From Phycisphaerae bacterium SM23_33 (GTDB lineage: Bacteria; Planctomycetota; Phycisphaerae; SM23-33), in the NCBI GenBank assembly GCA_001303665.1, contig LJUF01000038.1, positions 1 to 14,173 of the forward strand: a stretch of 14,173 nt of DNA, read 5' to 3'. The stretch's first letter is position 1, and each line of letters starts with the position of its first letter. This document shows positions 6,332 to 13,202 of the stretch, piece by piece. The position numbers were made by a program, and so were the translations under genes. The notes below the pieces were generated by a model. That model had not been told where the DNA came from and searched no databases. It saw only the letters and a list, made by a program, of their open reading frames with translations.

Positions 6332-8287
6332 ATGTTGAACCTTCAGGTGGAGCGGCTGAAGCGGCTTCCCAAGCGTCCCCAGGAGATTTGGCAGGGCGGA
6401 TTCGTGCGTCTGCCGGGGTGGGTGACGGAGGACGCTCCCAAGCCCTACCGGCCGGTGACGGTCATGTGGATCAGTCTCCAGACGGGCATGGTCCAGCCGG
6501 GAGAGGTATGCCCGCCTCAGCAGAAGCGTTTTTCCGCGGCGGTGGACGCGCTGGTGGCCTTCGCCACGAACGAGGCGCTGGCCGGCTATCGCCCCGGCAA
6601 GCTGGAGGTCAACGATTCGGCCTTGGCCGAACACGTCTCCGGGCTGCTGGCTGACGCGGACATCGGCGTGGAGTACCGCCCGAAACTGCTGGCGGTTGAC
6701 CGGTTCCTGGCCGAGGCCGCCCGGGACATGCTGGGGGAACCCGTCCCGCCCGGGGCACTGCAAGGTAAGGGCGTGACCGTCGAGAGGATGCGAGGCTTCG
6801 CCGAGGCCGCCAAGTCCTTCTACCAGGCCGAACCGTGGACGGAACTGGGCACAGTGGACCTCATCGAGGTGGAAGTCCCGCCCCCTCCAGACCCGTCCCT
6901 GCGCTTCCCCCTGGTGCTTGGCGGCGGCGGGCAGGAGTTCGGCTTGGCGTTCTACCGGTCGCCGGAGCACTACTGGGGGGTCTCCGATGCCGAAGACCCG
7001 TATGCTTACCTGACGTCACAGGGCGGCATCTGGTTCCTCACTTTCGATGACATCACCGAGATGCCCTTCGCCGATGCGGACCTGTGGGAAGATCATTCCC
7101 TGCCAGTGGCCGGGGACCACGCCTACCCCGTGGCCGACTGCTTTGATCCCTCCGGGCGCCGGCGCCGACCCAACGCGGGCGTGCTGGCGTTCCTTGAGGG
7201 CCTGATGCGGGCCATCACGGCCGCCGGTGACCAGGAGATGGACTCCGGGCGGTGGACGAAGAAGGTGCAGACCTTCGACGGCCCGGTGGAGTACACGCTT
7301 TCGCTGCCCTTCCTGCTGCATCCGCCCGATCACAAGGAGCTTTACCAGCGCGGATTCCTCGACCGCCGGGCGATGGAGATCAGCCCGTCCCAGGCCCACC
7401 GATTCCTTGAAGGCAAGCACTTCCGGACCGCCGAGGAACTGGACGAGGCCCTGAACAGGGAGTTCGTCGGCAAGCCGGTAGACCGCACGCGATACCAGCC
7501 TCGAAACGTCCTGGAAGAGGCTCAGGACCTGTGCTATCAGGCCTTCGACTCGATCGGCCGGCGAAGGGCCGCCCTGGCCCGCCAGGCCATAAGGCTCTGC
7601 CCGGACTGCGCCGACGCCTACGTCATCCTGGCAGAGGGCTGTGGGGACACGGGCAAGGCCGGCGAACTGTACGCCGCCGGCGTGGAGGCCGGCCGGCGGG
7701 CTCTGGGCGGGACGTTCTTCGAGGAAAACGTCGGGCATTTCTGGGGCTTGCTCCAGACCAGGCCCTTCATGCGGGCCCTGCAGGGGCAGGCCGAGTGCCT
7801 GGTCGGGCTGGGGCGGCAGGGCGATGCCGTCGGGCATTACCGGGAGCTGCTTCGGCTGAACCCCAACGACAATCAAGGCGTCCGGCATGCGCTTCTGCCG
7901 CTGCTGATCGAGCTTGGCCGCGACGCCGAGGCCGAAGACCTGCTGAAGGCATACCACCAGGACGTGTCCGCGATCTGGCCGTATTGCCGTGCCCTGCTGG
8001 CCTTCCGCAGCCAGGGCGACACCCCGGCCTCGCGAACCCTCCTGGCGGCCGCCGTGAAGGCCAATCCGCACGTGCCCAAGTGTGTGCTCGGTCAGGCTGA
8101 GCTGTCCGACTGGCCCGGCAGCTACAGCCTTGGCAGCGAGGAAGAGGCCGTCTTCTGCGCAGCCCAGATCGGCGGCGCCTGGGAGGCCAGCGCCGGGGCC
8201 TTGGAGTGGCTGACCGCGAAGGCCAACAGCCCCGGCGAATCCTCCTCGCGGCGCAAGCCCAGGCCGCGCCGCAAGACGAAATCATGA
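6332..8287 (+). CDS. Large cytoplasmic protein with ST7-like TPR C-terminal domain
   Basis: This 651-residue protein starts at ATG 6332 behind TAAGGAGA (6317-6324). There is no signal peptide or membrane segment. The N-terminal and middle part (about 1-370) resembles bacterial proteins carrying DUF6930-type domains (for example RPVTVMWISLQTG, YRPGKLEVND and WFLTFDDITEMPF), but I am unsure of the domain name. The region from about 390 to 635 is a tetratricopeptide array close in pattern to the ST7 family. It shows CYQAFDS, RQAIRLCPDCADAYVILAE, RPFMRALQGQAECLVGLGR, YRELLRLNPNDNQGVRHALL and NPHVPKCVLG. The last 15 residues are very basic (SSRRKPRPRRKTKS). TPR arrays bind protein partners; no enzymatic motif is visible. 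The gene is divergent from the tRNA/GH130 unit and convergent with the GH100-like gene, so context gives no clear pathway. It is probably single-gene transcription. Confidence 0.72.
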   Translation: MLNLQVERLKRLPKRPQEIWQGGFVRLPGWVTEDAPKPYRPVTVMWISLQTGMVQPGEVCPPQQKRFSAAVDALVAFATNEALAGYRPGKLEVNDSALAEHVSGLLADADIGVEYRPKLLAVDRFLAEAARDMLGEPVPPGALQGKGVTVERMRGFAEAAKSFYQAEPWTELGTVDLIEVEVPPPPDPSLRFPLVLGGGGQEFGLAFYRSPEHYWGVSDAEDPYAYLTSQGGIWFLTFDDITEMPFADADLWEDHSLPVAGDHAYPVADCFDPSGRRRRPNAGVLAFLEGLMRAITAAGDQEMDSGRWTKKVQTFDGPVEYTLSLPFLLHPPDHKELYQRGFLDRRAMEISPSQAHRFLEGKHFRTAEELDEALNREFVGKPVDRTRYQPRNVLEEAQDLCYQAFDSIGRRRAALARQAIRLCPDCADAYVILAEGCGDTGKAGELYAAGVEAGRRALGGTFFEENVGHFWGLLQTRPFMRALQGQAECLVGLGRQGDAVGHYRELLRLNPNDNQGVRHALLPLLIELGRDAEAEDLLKAYHQDVSAIWPYCRALLAFRSQGDTPASRTLLAAAVKANPHVPKCVLGQAELSDWPGSYSLGSEEEAVFCAAQIGGAWEASAGALEWLTAKANSPGESSSRRKPRPRRKTKS

Positions 8288-8339
8288 GCGCGCCCTCCGC
8301 CGCGCGGGATGGCCGGAGCCGCGCCGCCGCTGAACGAAT

Positions 8340-8387
8340 GCGGCCGGAACGTCGGATGGGCAGGGCTCACTGGCCGCTTCCGGCCGC
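8340..8387 (+). terminator. Inverted repeat after the TPR gene, possible terminator
   Basis: The arms GCGGCCGGA at 8340-8348 and TCCGGCCGC at 8379-8387 are complementary (10 bp with one further pair) and are followed by CTTTTCC. They lie 52 bases past the stop of the + strand TPR gene. The 30-base loop is long, and the downstream arm lies inside the convergent GH100-like gene, so the call is weak. Confidence 0.3.
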
Positions 8388-9581
8388 CTTTTCCGTGCCG
8401 TTCTGTCTGCCGGCGGCGCGGATGTCGTCGAAGAATGGCGTGGTTTTCCTTTCCACGCAGATGGCGGCGTACAGGTACATGGCGGCCGACCAGGTCTGCC
8501 AGTCCTGGCCCTGGGGGGTGCCGTCCTGCGCCCGGAACCATTCGTTGAAGCCGAAGGCCACCGGGTTCTGCCTGGCCGGACGCACCAGCCGGGTGAGCGC
8601 CTGCAGCTTCTTCCGGGCCAGCCGGTGCCCGCCGACGGCCACCAGGGCGGCGACGTAGAAGCCGCAGATGAAGGGCCAGACCCCGCCGTTGTGGTACTCC
8701 CCGGGGCGGTTATACCTGGCGTACCTGGGCCTCCAGTCGGGGTCTTCCGGGCGGATGTAGGGGAACAGACTGGGCGGCAGGTCCAAGGCCAGTTCGCCCT
8801 GCCGCCGCAGGGCGCTGCACTCGCGCTGCACCCATGCCACCAGGGCCCGGGCCCGGGTGGGGGTCGCGATCCCCGACAGGATGGCCAGAGAGTTCCCCAG
8901 CAGGTCGAAGCGCTCGCTGCCGCCCACCTTGTACGACCACAGGGCGTAATAGGGCTTTCGCACCAGCCGCATGCCTTCGTGCACGTGCCGGTGCTTGACC
9001 TCCCCGGTGACGGTCAGCCGGCTCATGAGTTCGCGCAGGCGCGAGGCCTTTTGGTGATCGTTGAACAGCCGCAGGGCGGTGTACAGCAGGGCGTTGACGT
9101 ACAGCCCGTATCCGGTCACCCATTGCTCGTCGCGCCAGTCGCTGGTGGGCATCTGGGCCACCATCACGCGGTCTTCGGGGCTCTGGTAGTCCATCCATCG
9201 CCGGGCCTTGTCGCAGGCCTCGGCGAGGAAGTCCGCCTCCCCGGTCGCCTTTCGAAAGATGCCGGCGGCCAGCAGGAACAGCGGGGTGGTGTCGCTGGCG
9301 CCGCGGTCGTGCGGGTCGTGGACCAGGGAGGGGATGTGCCCCAGCGGCGACTGGTTTCTGGCCAGCACCTCCAGCACGCGGCGGATGCGAGCGATGAGCC
9401 TCTGGTTGCCCGAGGCCAGGATGCCCAGGCTGGCGATCATCAGGTCCCGTGTGTAGGGCTCGGGGTATCCCCAGCCGGCCGTCCTGGGCAGCCCGAAGTA
9501 CGGGCCGTGGGCGTTGTGCAGCAGCACCTCCAGGGCCGCGCTCTTGGCCTCGGCCACCGGGTCGCTTCGTCGGCTCTTCAT
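8367..9581 (-). CDS. GH100/GH63-like (alpha/alpha)6-barrel glycosidase
   Basis: This 404-residue protein has no signal peptide and is the last gene of a three-gene operon. Its landmarks match clan-type (alpha/alpha)6 glycosidases such as neutral invertases (GH100) and amylo-alpha-1,6-glucosidase-like proteins. These are WGYPEPYTRDLMIAS (37-51) with Arg-Asp46, GASDTTPLFLLAA (94-106), and TSDWRDEQWVTGYGLYVNALLYTAL (146-170). EYHNGGVWPF (295-304), FGFNEWF (343-349) and GQDWQTWSAAMYLYA (358-372) complete the pattern. Asp46 and the acidic residues in DWRDE, EYHNGG or FNEWF are candidate catalytic residues; I cannot assign the pair with certainty. The ATG at 9581 comes one base after the stop of the glycosyltransferase (TGACATG), with GGGGAT upstream as ribosome binding site, so translation is probably coupled. 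Likely substrates are sucrose-like or other alpha-glucosides or mannosides. It may remodel the product of the adjacent glycosyltransferase. The product name is uncertain; the fold class is more secure. Confidence 0.72.
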   Translation of the reverse strand: MKSRRSDPVAEAKSAALEVLLHNAHGPYFGLPRTAGWGYPEPYTRDLMIASLGILASGNQRLIARIRRVLEVLARNQSPLGHIPSLVHDPHDRGASDTTPLFLLAAGIFRKATGEADFLAEACDKARRWMDYQSPEDRVMVAQMPTSDWRDEQWVTGYGLYVNALLYTALRLFNDHQKASRLRELMSRLTVTGEVKHRHVHEGMRLVRKPYYALWSYKVGGSERFDLLGNSLAILSGIATPTRARALVAWVQRECSALRRQGELALDLPPSLFPYIRPEDPDWRPRYARYNRPGEYHNGGVWPFICGFYVAALVAVGGHRLARKKLQALTRLVRPARQNPVAFGFNEWFRAQDGTPQGQDWQTWSAAMYLYAAICVERKTTPFFDDIRAAGRQNGTEKAAGSGQ

Positions 9582-9582
9582 G

Positions 9583-10725
9583 TCAACTGATCCCCAGGCG
9601 GTCCGCCGCCAGCTGGATGAACCTCTTGGCCACCACGCGGTAGTCGTAGGTCTCCACGACCCGCTTGCGCCCGGCCACGCCCATCTCCTCGCGGCAGGTC
9701 TTGTCCGTCATCAGCTTCAGAAGGTATTCGGCGATGTCGTGGATGCTCGCCCGGTAGTCGGCCGTCCGCGGCCTCCTGAAGACCACCCGGTGTCCCGTCT
9801 CATATCCTTCGTCTTCGCCCAGCGTGGCTTCCCTCAGCCGGATCTCCTGGGCCACCCCGGCCAGGAAGGCCGTCTTGCCGTGCACCATCGTGTCCAGCAT
9901 GGCCATGGCCTTGATGCCGACGACGGGCTTGCCGCAGGCCCCGGCCTCGACCTGGGGCATGCCGAAGCCTTCCAGTCGCGACGGCGCCGCGTAGATGTCG
10001 CAGGCGGCCATCAGGTACGGCATGAAGTTCCGCGACACCTTGCCGGCGGTGAAGACCACGTTCTTTTCGATGCCCAGGTGCGTGGCCAGCTGCATGTCGT
10101 GCAGGTTCTGCTCCTCGGTCCTCGGCTGCGGCCAGACCTTGCAGACGTACTTCCAATCGGGGGCCTTGCTGTCGATCAGGGAAAGGGCCTGCATCACCTC
10201 CTGGGCCCCCTTGCTGGCGGCGTCCCCGCCCACGGTGAGGATCATGATCTGGTCGTGGGCCACGCCCAGGGCCTCGCGGACGGCCAGCACCTTGGGATCG
10301 TTCTTGTCCCGAGGGATGAACGAGTCGGTGTCGCAGCCCACCGGCAGGATCTCGATGTTCTCGGCATGGAGCCCGTCGCGGACGTACACCTTCTTGACCC
10401 AGTTGGAGGTCACCAGGATCAGCGGCAGGGCGTTGAGCACCTCCACGTAATTGGCGATGTACCCATTGGCCACCAGCCAGGGCACGGGCGTGACCCCGTA
10501 CCGCTGCGGGTGCAGCACCAGGTGCGGGGTGTGCCCCCAGTAGCCGACGCCGACCACGACTTCCGGCTCGAACCACCGGTAGTACCATTCCTTTTCCTGG
10601 GCGGATTCGAAGTTGACGGCATGGGCGTCCACGCCCAGCTCCCGCAGCCCCTTGAACAGCAGGTCCCCCTGGGTGGCCAGCCCCGCCGGAGACGGCGGGT
10701 AGTCGTACAGCACCAGAAGCTTCAT
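9583..10725 (-). CDS. GT4 family (GT-B fold) glycosyltransferase
   Basis: This 380-residue protein begins MKLLVLYDYPPSPAGLATQ, a typical GT-B N-terminal Rossmann strand followed by a Gly-rich acceptor loop. The linker and donor half shows ILPVGCDTDSF (126-136), TVGGDAASKGAQE (164-176) with Lys172 in the phosphate-contact position, and APSRLEGFGMPQVEAGACGKPVVG (247-270). The last carries the E-x7-E motif (Glu252, Glu260) of retaining GT4 enzymes. A stretch at about 295-325, rich in Glu and Arg, looks like an insertion before the C-terminal helix. The start is ATG 10725. It overlaps the stop of the PIG-L gene as ATGA, and an upstream ATG would add nine residues before this conserved strand. The protein is cytoplasmic, with no membrane helix. 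The donor is a nucleotide sugar of unknown identity; the acceptor is unknown. Pairing with a PIG-L deacetylase recalls BshA/BshB and MshA/MshB partners, but this is only an analogy. Confidence 0.85.
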   Translation of the reverse strand: MKLLVLYDYPPSPAGLATQGDLLFKGLRELGVDAHAVNFESAQEKEWYYRWFEPEVVVGVGYWGHTPHLVLHPQRYGVTPVPWLVANGYIANYVEVLNALPLILVTSNWVKKVYVRDGLHAENIEILPVGCDTDSFIPRDKNDPKVLAVREALGVAHDQIMILTVGGDAASKGAQEVMQALSLIDSKAPDWKYVCKVWPQPRTEEQNLHDMQLATHLGIEKNVVFTAGKVSRNFMPYLMAACDIYAAPSRLEGFGMPQVEAGACGKPVVGIKAMAMLDTMVHGKTAFLAGVAQEIRLREATLGEDEGYETGHRVVFRRPRTADYRASIHDIAEYLLKLMTDKTCREEMGVAGRKRVVETYDYRVVAKRFIQLAADRLGIS

Positions 10726-11396
10726 CTTTCCATCACCTTCCCTTGCATCCACGCCCTCACCGCCGCCGGAGACTCAAAGCACCAGAAGGCCTCCTGGCGC
10801 GGCGTGGTGCGGGCCTCGAAACTCTCGCCGCCGTACCCGTACACGTCCGTGATAATGGCATGCTTTTCCAGCCAGATGTTCTCGGGAAGTCTAACCATCC
10901 TGTGGGCGGATGCAATCGGCCGCGGCAGATGGCGCCTGTGGCCGTCGGCGTAGGCGAACATCCAGAGCTGGTTGGTTGAAAGCCGCCGGGCCTCCCACAC
11001 GGCCAGCACGGCCTGGGCGGCCTCCTCGTGTCTGAGATGGCGGGTGTATTCGCCGAAGGGGCTGTGCGTGAGGATCAGGTCGAAGCTGGAGCCTGGCAGC
11101 AGGGACAACACCGCTTCCTGCACCACGGCGGGGGGCAGGGGCGACTGTTCGGGGCCGTCGTCGAGGTCGGCCATGCAGCCGGCGGCCCGCAGGCGAGCCA
11201 TCGCCTTGAAGAACTTGGGCGCCCGGTCCGGGTCGCTCCCCCGGCACAGTGCCGCGACCGCCCACGGCCACGCGGGGTGCATGAGCATGGTGCCGCCGGC
11301 CCAGAGCGTCTCATCATCGGGATGGGCCACGATGACCACGGCCCCGGCCGGGGCGGATGTGCCTTCTGGTGTTTCATCCTCGCTCATTGCCGTCAT
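10722..11396 (-). CDS. PIG-L (LmbE-like) family Zn-dependent deacetylase
   Basis: This 224-residue protein is the usual PIG-L size. The hallmark AHPDDE motif lies at residues 24-29 (zinc ligands His25 and Asp28, catalytic base Asp27), and the second zinc motif HLRH at 120-123 supplies His123. THSPFGEYTRH (110-120) also fits the family. Members remove N-acetyl groups from GlcNAc-linked small molecules, lipids or antibiotic precursors. There is no signal peptide, so it is cytoplasmic. The ATG at 11396 is chosen for GGAA about 7 bases upstream; an alternative ATG at 11387 gives an almost identical protein. The gene is first in the tight operon with GT4 and GH100-like genes; its stop overlaps the GT4 start by 4 bases (ATGA). 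Its own start also overlaps (ATGA) the end of a weak upstream open frame. The substrate is not identifiable, but a GT4 product carrying an N-acetyl sugar is a reasonable guess. Confidence 0.86.
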   Translation of the reverse strand: MTAMSEDETPEGTSAPAGAVVIVAHPDDETLWAGGTMLMHPAWPWAVAALCRGSDPDRAPKFFKAMARLRAAGCMADLDDGPEQSPLPPAVVQEAVLSLLPGSSFDLILTHSPFGEYTRHLRHEEAAQAVLAVWEARRLSTNQLWMFAYADGHRRHLPRPIASAHRMVRLPENIWLEKHAIITDVYGYGGESFEARTTPRQEAFWCFESPAAVRAWMQGKVMER

Positions 11397-11796
11397 TGTA
11401 TCGTTCCAGCATCCGCTGCGACCATGGGCTGGCAAGGATCGTTGTAAGTAAGGTCTTTAGGGTCTGTTACGTCCATGCTCGCAGCGGATCGCGCCGCCGG
11501 CGGTTCCCGCCGCCTGCGCGTTCGCTCAGTCATCATATCGGACGTGACCGGCGAAAGCTTCTGTACCATGTGGAAGTCGAGCCGCGGTGCCTCGGCCGGA
11601 GGGTCAGCTCCGCGCGTCCGCCGGCGCGGCCCGCGGCGGCGATGTGACGCGCCGCTGGCATCTCGGCGGTCGTGCGCGAACGCATTAGGATATGGCCATG
11701 GTTTTGAGACCGCCCCTGCCGCACTTGGCAAAGCGGACCCTCTGATTCCTCTGCCAAACGCCCTACCATCTGGTCAATAAGTTCTCTGTCTATCAT
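11393..11796 (-). pseudogene. Possible small or decayed gene upstream of the PIG-L operon
   Basis: This is a tentative entry. On the minus strand an ideal GGAGG (forward 11805-11809) lies 8 bases before ATG 11796. The ATG opens a peptide starting MIDRELIDQMVGRLAEES that continues to a stop at 11533. After about 45 codons the translation becomes low-complexity Arg/Ala-rich. A second frame (TTG start at 11731) carries a plausible segment HMVQKLSPVTSDMMTER and ends at 11393, in an ATGA overlap with the PIG-L start. The two frames could be one gene split by a frameshift, or neither may be coding. The first part is AT-richer than its neighbours. No family is recognised. Confidence 0.25.
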
Positions 11797-11894
11797 CGGG
11801 CAGTCCTCCATGACTGTTCCGCTTGACCACACTGGAAGATTACCCGCTTCTCCGCGCCCCCAAAACCTTAGTGCACCCGATCTACGGCTAAGGC
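11797..11894. other. Locally AT-richer intergenic stretch, nothing firm found
   Basis: The 11690-11930 stretch has visibly lower GC than the genes around it. It contains the possible minus-strand small gene start, and no convincing minus-strand promoter: TAATCT at forward 11842-11847 region lacks a good -35. No RNA gene was recognised. It separates the PIG-L side from the PEP-CTERM gene. Confidence 0.4.
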
Positions 11895-11922
11895 TTGATA
11901 GAATCCCCATTCGTGCTATAAT
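11895..11922 (+). promoter_or_regulatory. Strong sigma-70-type promoter: TTGATA -16- TATAAT
   Basis: The -35 TTGATA (11895-11900) matches five of six consensus bases and the -10 TATAAT (11917-11922) is perfect, with 16 bases between. Initiation is expected near 11929. The next well-started gene on this strand is the PEP-CTERM protein at 12110, giving a leader of about 180 bases. Confidence 0.75.
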
Positions 11923-11928
11923 CCCGTC

Positions 11929-12109
11929 TTCGTGAGGGGCCTCAGTTTCGGGCCAGATCCTTCGGAGGGTAGTCCCGCCCCAGAGGGGCAAGCTCAGCGG
12001 CATGCGTGGGTTCGCGCGCGCCGGCGGCGCCGAAAGCTTCAGGCGTCGGCCGCCAACCCGGACCATAGGCGAGCGGTGGGCACTGGCGAGGACGAAAGGA
12101 GGCGGCACC
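11929..12109 (+). promoter_or_regulatory. Long 5' leader of the PEP-CTERM gene
   Basis: The predicted transcript leader contains small hairpins. One is ATCCT-TCGG-AGGGT near 11958-11971; another is GCCCC-AGA-GGGGC at 11977-11989. GC-rich pairing potential continues near 12020-12055. It ends in the ribosome binding site AAAGGAGG (12095-12102), 7 bases before the GTG start. It does not match a riboswitch class that I can recognise, including c-di-GMP-I. An RNA-level control role is a guess from length and structure only. Confidence 0.3.
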
Positions 12110-12820
12110 GTGCGGAGTCGGCTATTACTGGTAGCGGTACTGTTGGCGATCGGCGGGAGGGCCTGGGGGCATGACCTGTTGGCCCCGACGTGGCGCGGGC
12201 TGCCCGACTCGTCCGTGGCGCGATGGGAAGGCGGGGCGGAGCACTCGTACTTCTGGTCCTACGACGGCACGCTGACGCCGCCGGAGTTGAACTGGGAGCA
12301 GGGATGGACCCTGTTCAGCGGCCCCTGGAACTTCTACTACGGCATGTACCAGTTGCCCCGGGATTACGGCAGCAGCCGCATCGTCTTCGACATGGATGAC
12401 TACGACCAGGACCAGCCCGAGAAGGACATCCGCGTGCAGCTGACCTTCTATGCCCGGGACTACTACGAAGGCCACCCCTGGGAGCTGCGCGTGTGGACCT
12501 GGCCCGAGGAGCATTGGAGCGACCCGCTCCCAGCGGGGCAGTACTGGGACGTGCCCCCTGCCGGCGTCGTCAACCACGGGGCGCCCTACAGCTACTGGTG
12601 GACGGTGGCGTTCGACCTGAGCCTGTCGCCGAATCCCGACAGCGAGATGATCGGCCTGGACGTGGGCAGCTTCCCGTGGTGGTACGGGCCGATGGGGAGC
12701 AGCTTGTACTTCTACCTCGATGAGGTGGTGATCGACACGATCTGCGTGCCGGAGCCGGCCTGCCTGGCCTTCTTCGCCGCAGGCGGCCTGCTGGTGCTGA
12801 GGCGAAGGCGCCGAGCCTGA
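12110..12820 (+). CDS. Exported Trp/Tyr-rich protein with PEP-CTERM sorting signal
   Basis: This 236-residue protein starts at GTG 12110, chosen because AAAGGAGG ends 7 bases upstream and because the signal peptide then begins at once (RSRLLLVAVLLAIGGRAWG, cleavage near residue 20). An in-frame ATG at 12002 would add 36 Arg-rich residues before the signal and is rejected. The C-terminus VPEPACLAFFAAGGLLVL followed by five Arg is a PEP-CTERM signal, so the protein should be cut and anchored or released by an exosortase encoded elsewhere. The mature domain (21-210) is rich in aromatics, with about 15 Trp and 16 Tyr, and in acidic residues, and is probably all-beta. No enzymatic motif or named family was recognised. 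PEP-CTERM proteins are typical of planctomycetes, Verrucomicrobia and some Proteobacteria that make exopolysaccharide. A strong promoter lies 190 bases upstream. Confidence 0.8.
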   Translation: MRSRLLLVAVLLAIGGRAWGHDLLAPTWRGLPDSSVARWEGGAEHSYFWSYDGTLTPPELNWEQGWTLFSGPWNFYYGMYQLPRDYGSSRIVFDMDDYDQDQPEKDIRVQLTFYARDYYEGHPWELRVWTWPEEHWSDPLPAGQYWDVPPAGVVNHGAPYSYWWTVAFDLSLSPNPDSEMIGLDVGSFPWWYGPMGSSLYFYLDEVVIDTICVPEPACLAFFAAGGLLVLRRRRRA

Positions 12821-12841
12821 GCCGGCGTGCCGATCCGAATA

Positions 12842-12883
12842 CCCCGGCATCGGGGCGGCGCCGCCTTTGGTTCCGGGGCGGCG
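12842..12883. terminator. Tandem GC hairpins after the PEP-CTERM gene
   Basis: The first hairpin is CCCCG-GCAT-CGGGG (12842-12855). The second pairs CGCCGCC at 12859-12865 with GGCGGCG at 12877-12883 around an 11-base loop. They lie 22 bases past the stop codon and could end transcription, though no T-run follows directly. They also border the transposase remnant and could be REP-like palindromes left by it. Confidence 0.4.
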
Positions 12884-12909
12884 TTGCCTGATTCGGCCTT
12901 TTCGCTCTT

Positions 12910-13035
12910 GCCGGCCGTCAGCCCCAGGTGGGCTCGGTAATCTTCGTCGCCGAAGAAGGTCTGCTGGCGACAGTTGCCCCGCTGCCTAAGGTAGTGCGGA
13001 TACCCGGGGCCAACTACCCGCGCCGGTCCGCCCAT
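12910..13035 (-). pseudogene. Truncated REP-associated tyrosine transposase (Y1_Tnp, IS200/IS605-like) N-terminus
   Basis: On the minus strand, about 42 codons from an ATG at 13035 read MGGPARVVGPGYPHYLRQRG and then NCRQQTFFGDEDYRAHLGL. This closely follows the start of REP-associated tyrosine transposases (consensus of the type ARVVxPGYPHHVTQRGNRRQQTFF, DEDY). After this point similarity stops and the frame turns into unrelated Lys/Glu/Ala/Pro-rich sequence running into the 3' end of the PEP-CTERM gene. The HUH motif and the catalytic tyrosine, which lie further on in intact proteins of about 200-300 residues, are missing, so this is a dead remnant. Such genes are usually single-copy, domesticated and flanked by REP palindromes; GC hairpins sit immediately downstream here. 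Confidence 0.75.
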
Positions 13036-13097
13036 GACCGCCGACTGCCGCGCCTGGCTCCGCATGTCAATAGCCAAGCAAACCGTCCCCGGAACTC

Positions 13098-13134
13098 ACG
13101 AAGGGTCAGAACCGACTTGCAAGTCCCCTTTCGT
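13098..13134. repeat. Nested inverted repeat with perfect 12-bp palindrome
   Basis: GACTTGCAAGTC (13114-13125) is a perfect palindrome. Outside it, ACGAAGGG (13098-13105) can pair with CCCTTTCGT (13126-13134) with one bulged base, leaving an 8-base internal bulge. It lies about 70 bases before the lipoprotein start. It could be a regulator binding site, a structured RNA or a remnant of the mobile element beside it. Confidence 0.45.
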
Positions 13135-13202
13135 CCAGGTATTAATGCAGCAATGGCTTAGGTTGGGTTTGGTCCTCCACGGTCGGCTATAGGGAGAAGA
13201 GC

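Noticed and set aside
9514..10953. A 479-codon plus-strand open frame opposite the GT4 gene
   Set aside because: The minus strand shows GT4 motifs including E-x7-E and operon coupling; the plus translation is His/Gln/Val-rich low complexity.
11932..12174. A plus-strand open frame in the leader of the PEP-CTERM gene
   Set aside because: Arg/Ala-rich low complexity, no ribosome binding site, and it overlaps the well-supported GTG start region of the PEP-CTERM gene.
13163..13192. TTGGGT and CTATAG before the lipoprotein as a promoter
   Set aside because: The -10 would be so close to the ribosome binding site that initiation would fall within it, and the spacing of 18-19 with a poor -35 is weak.
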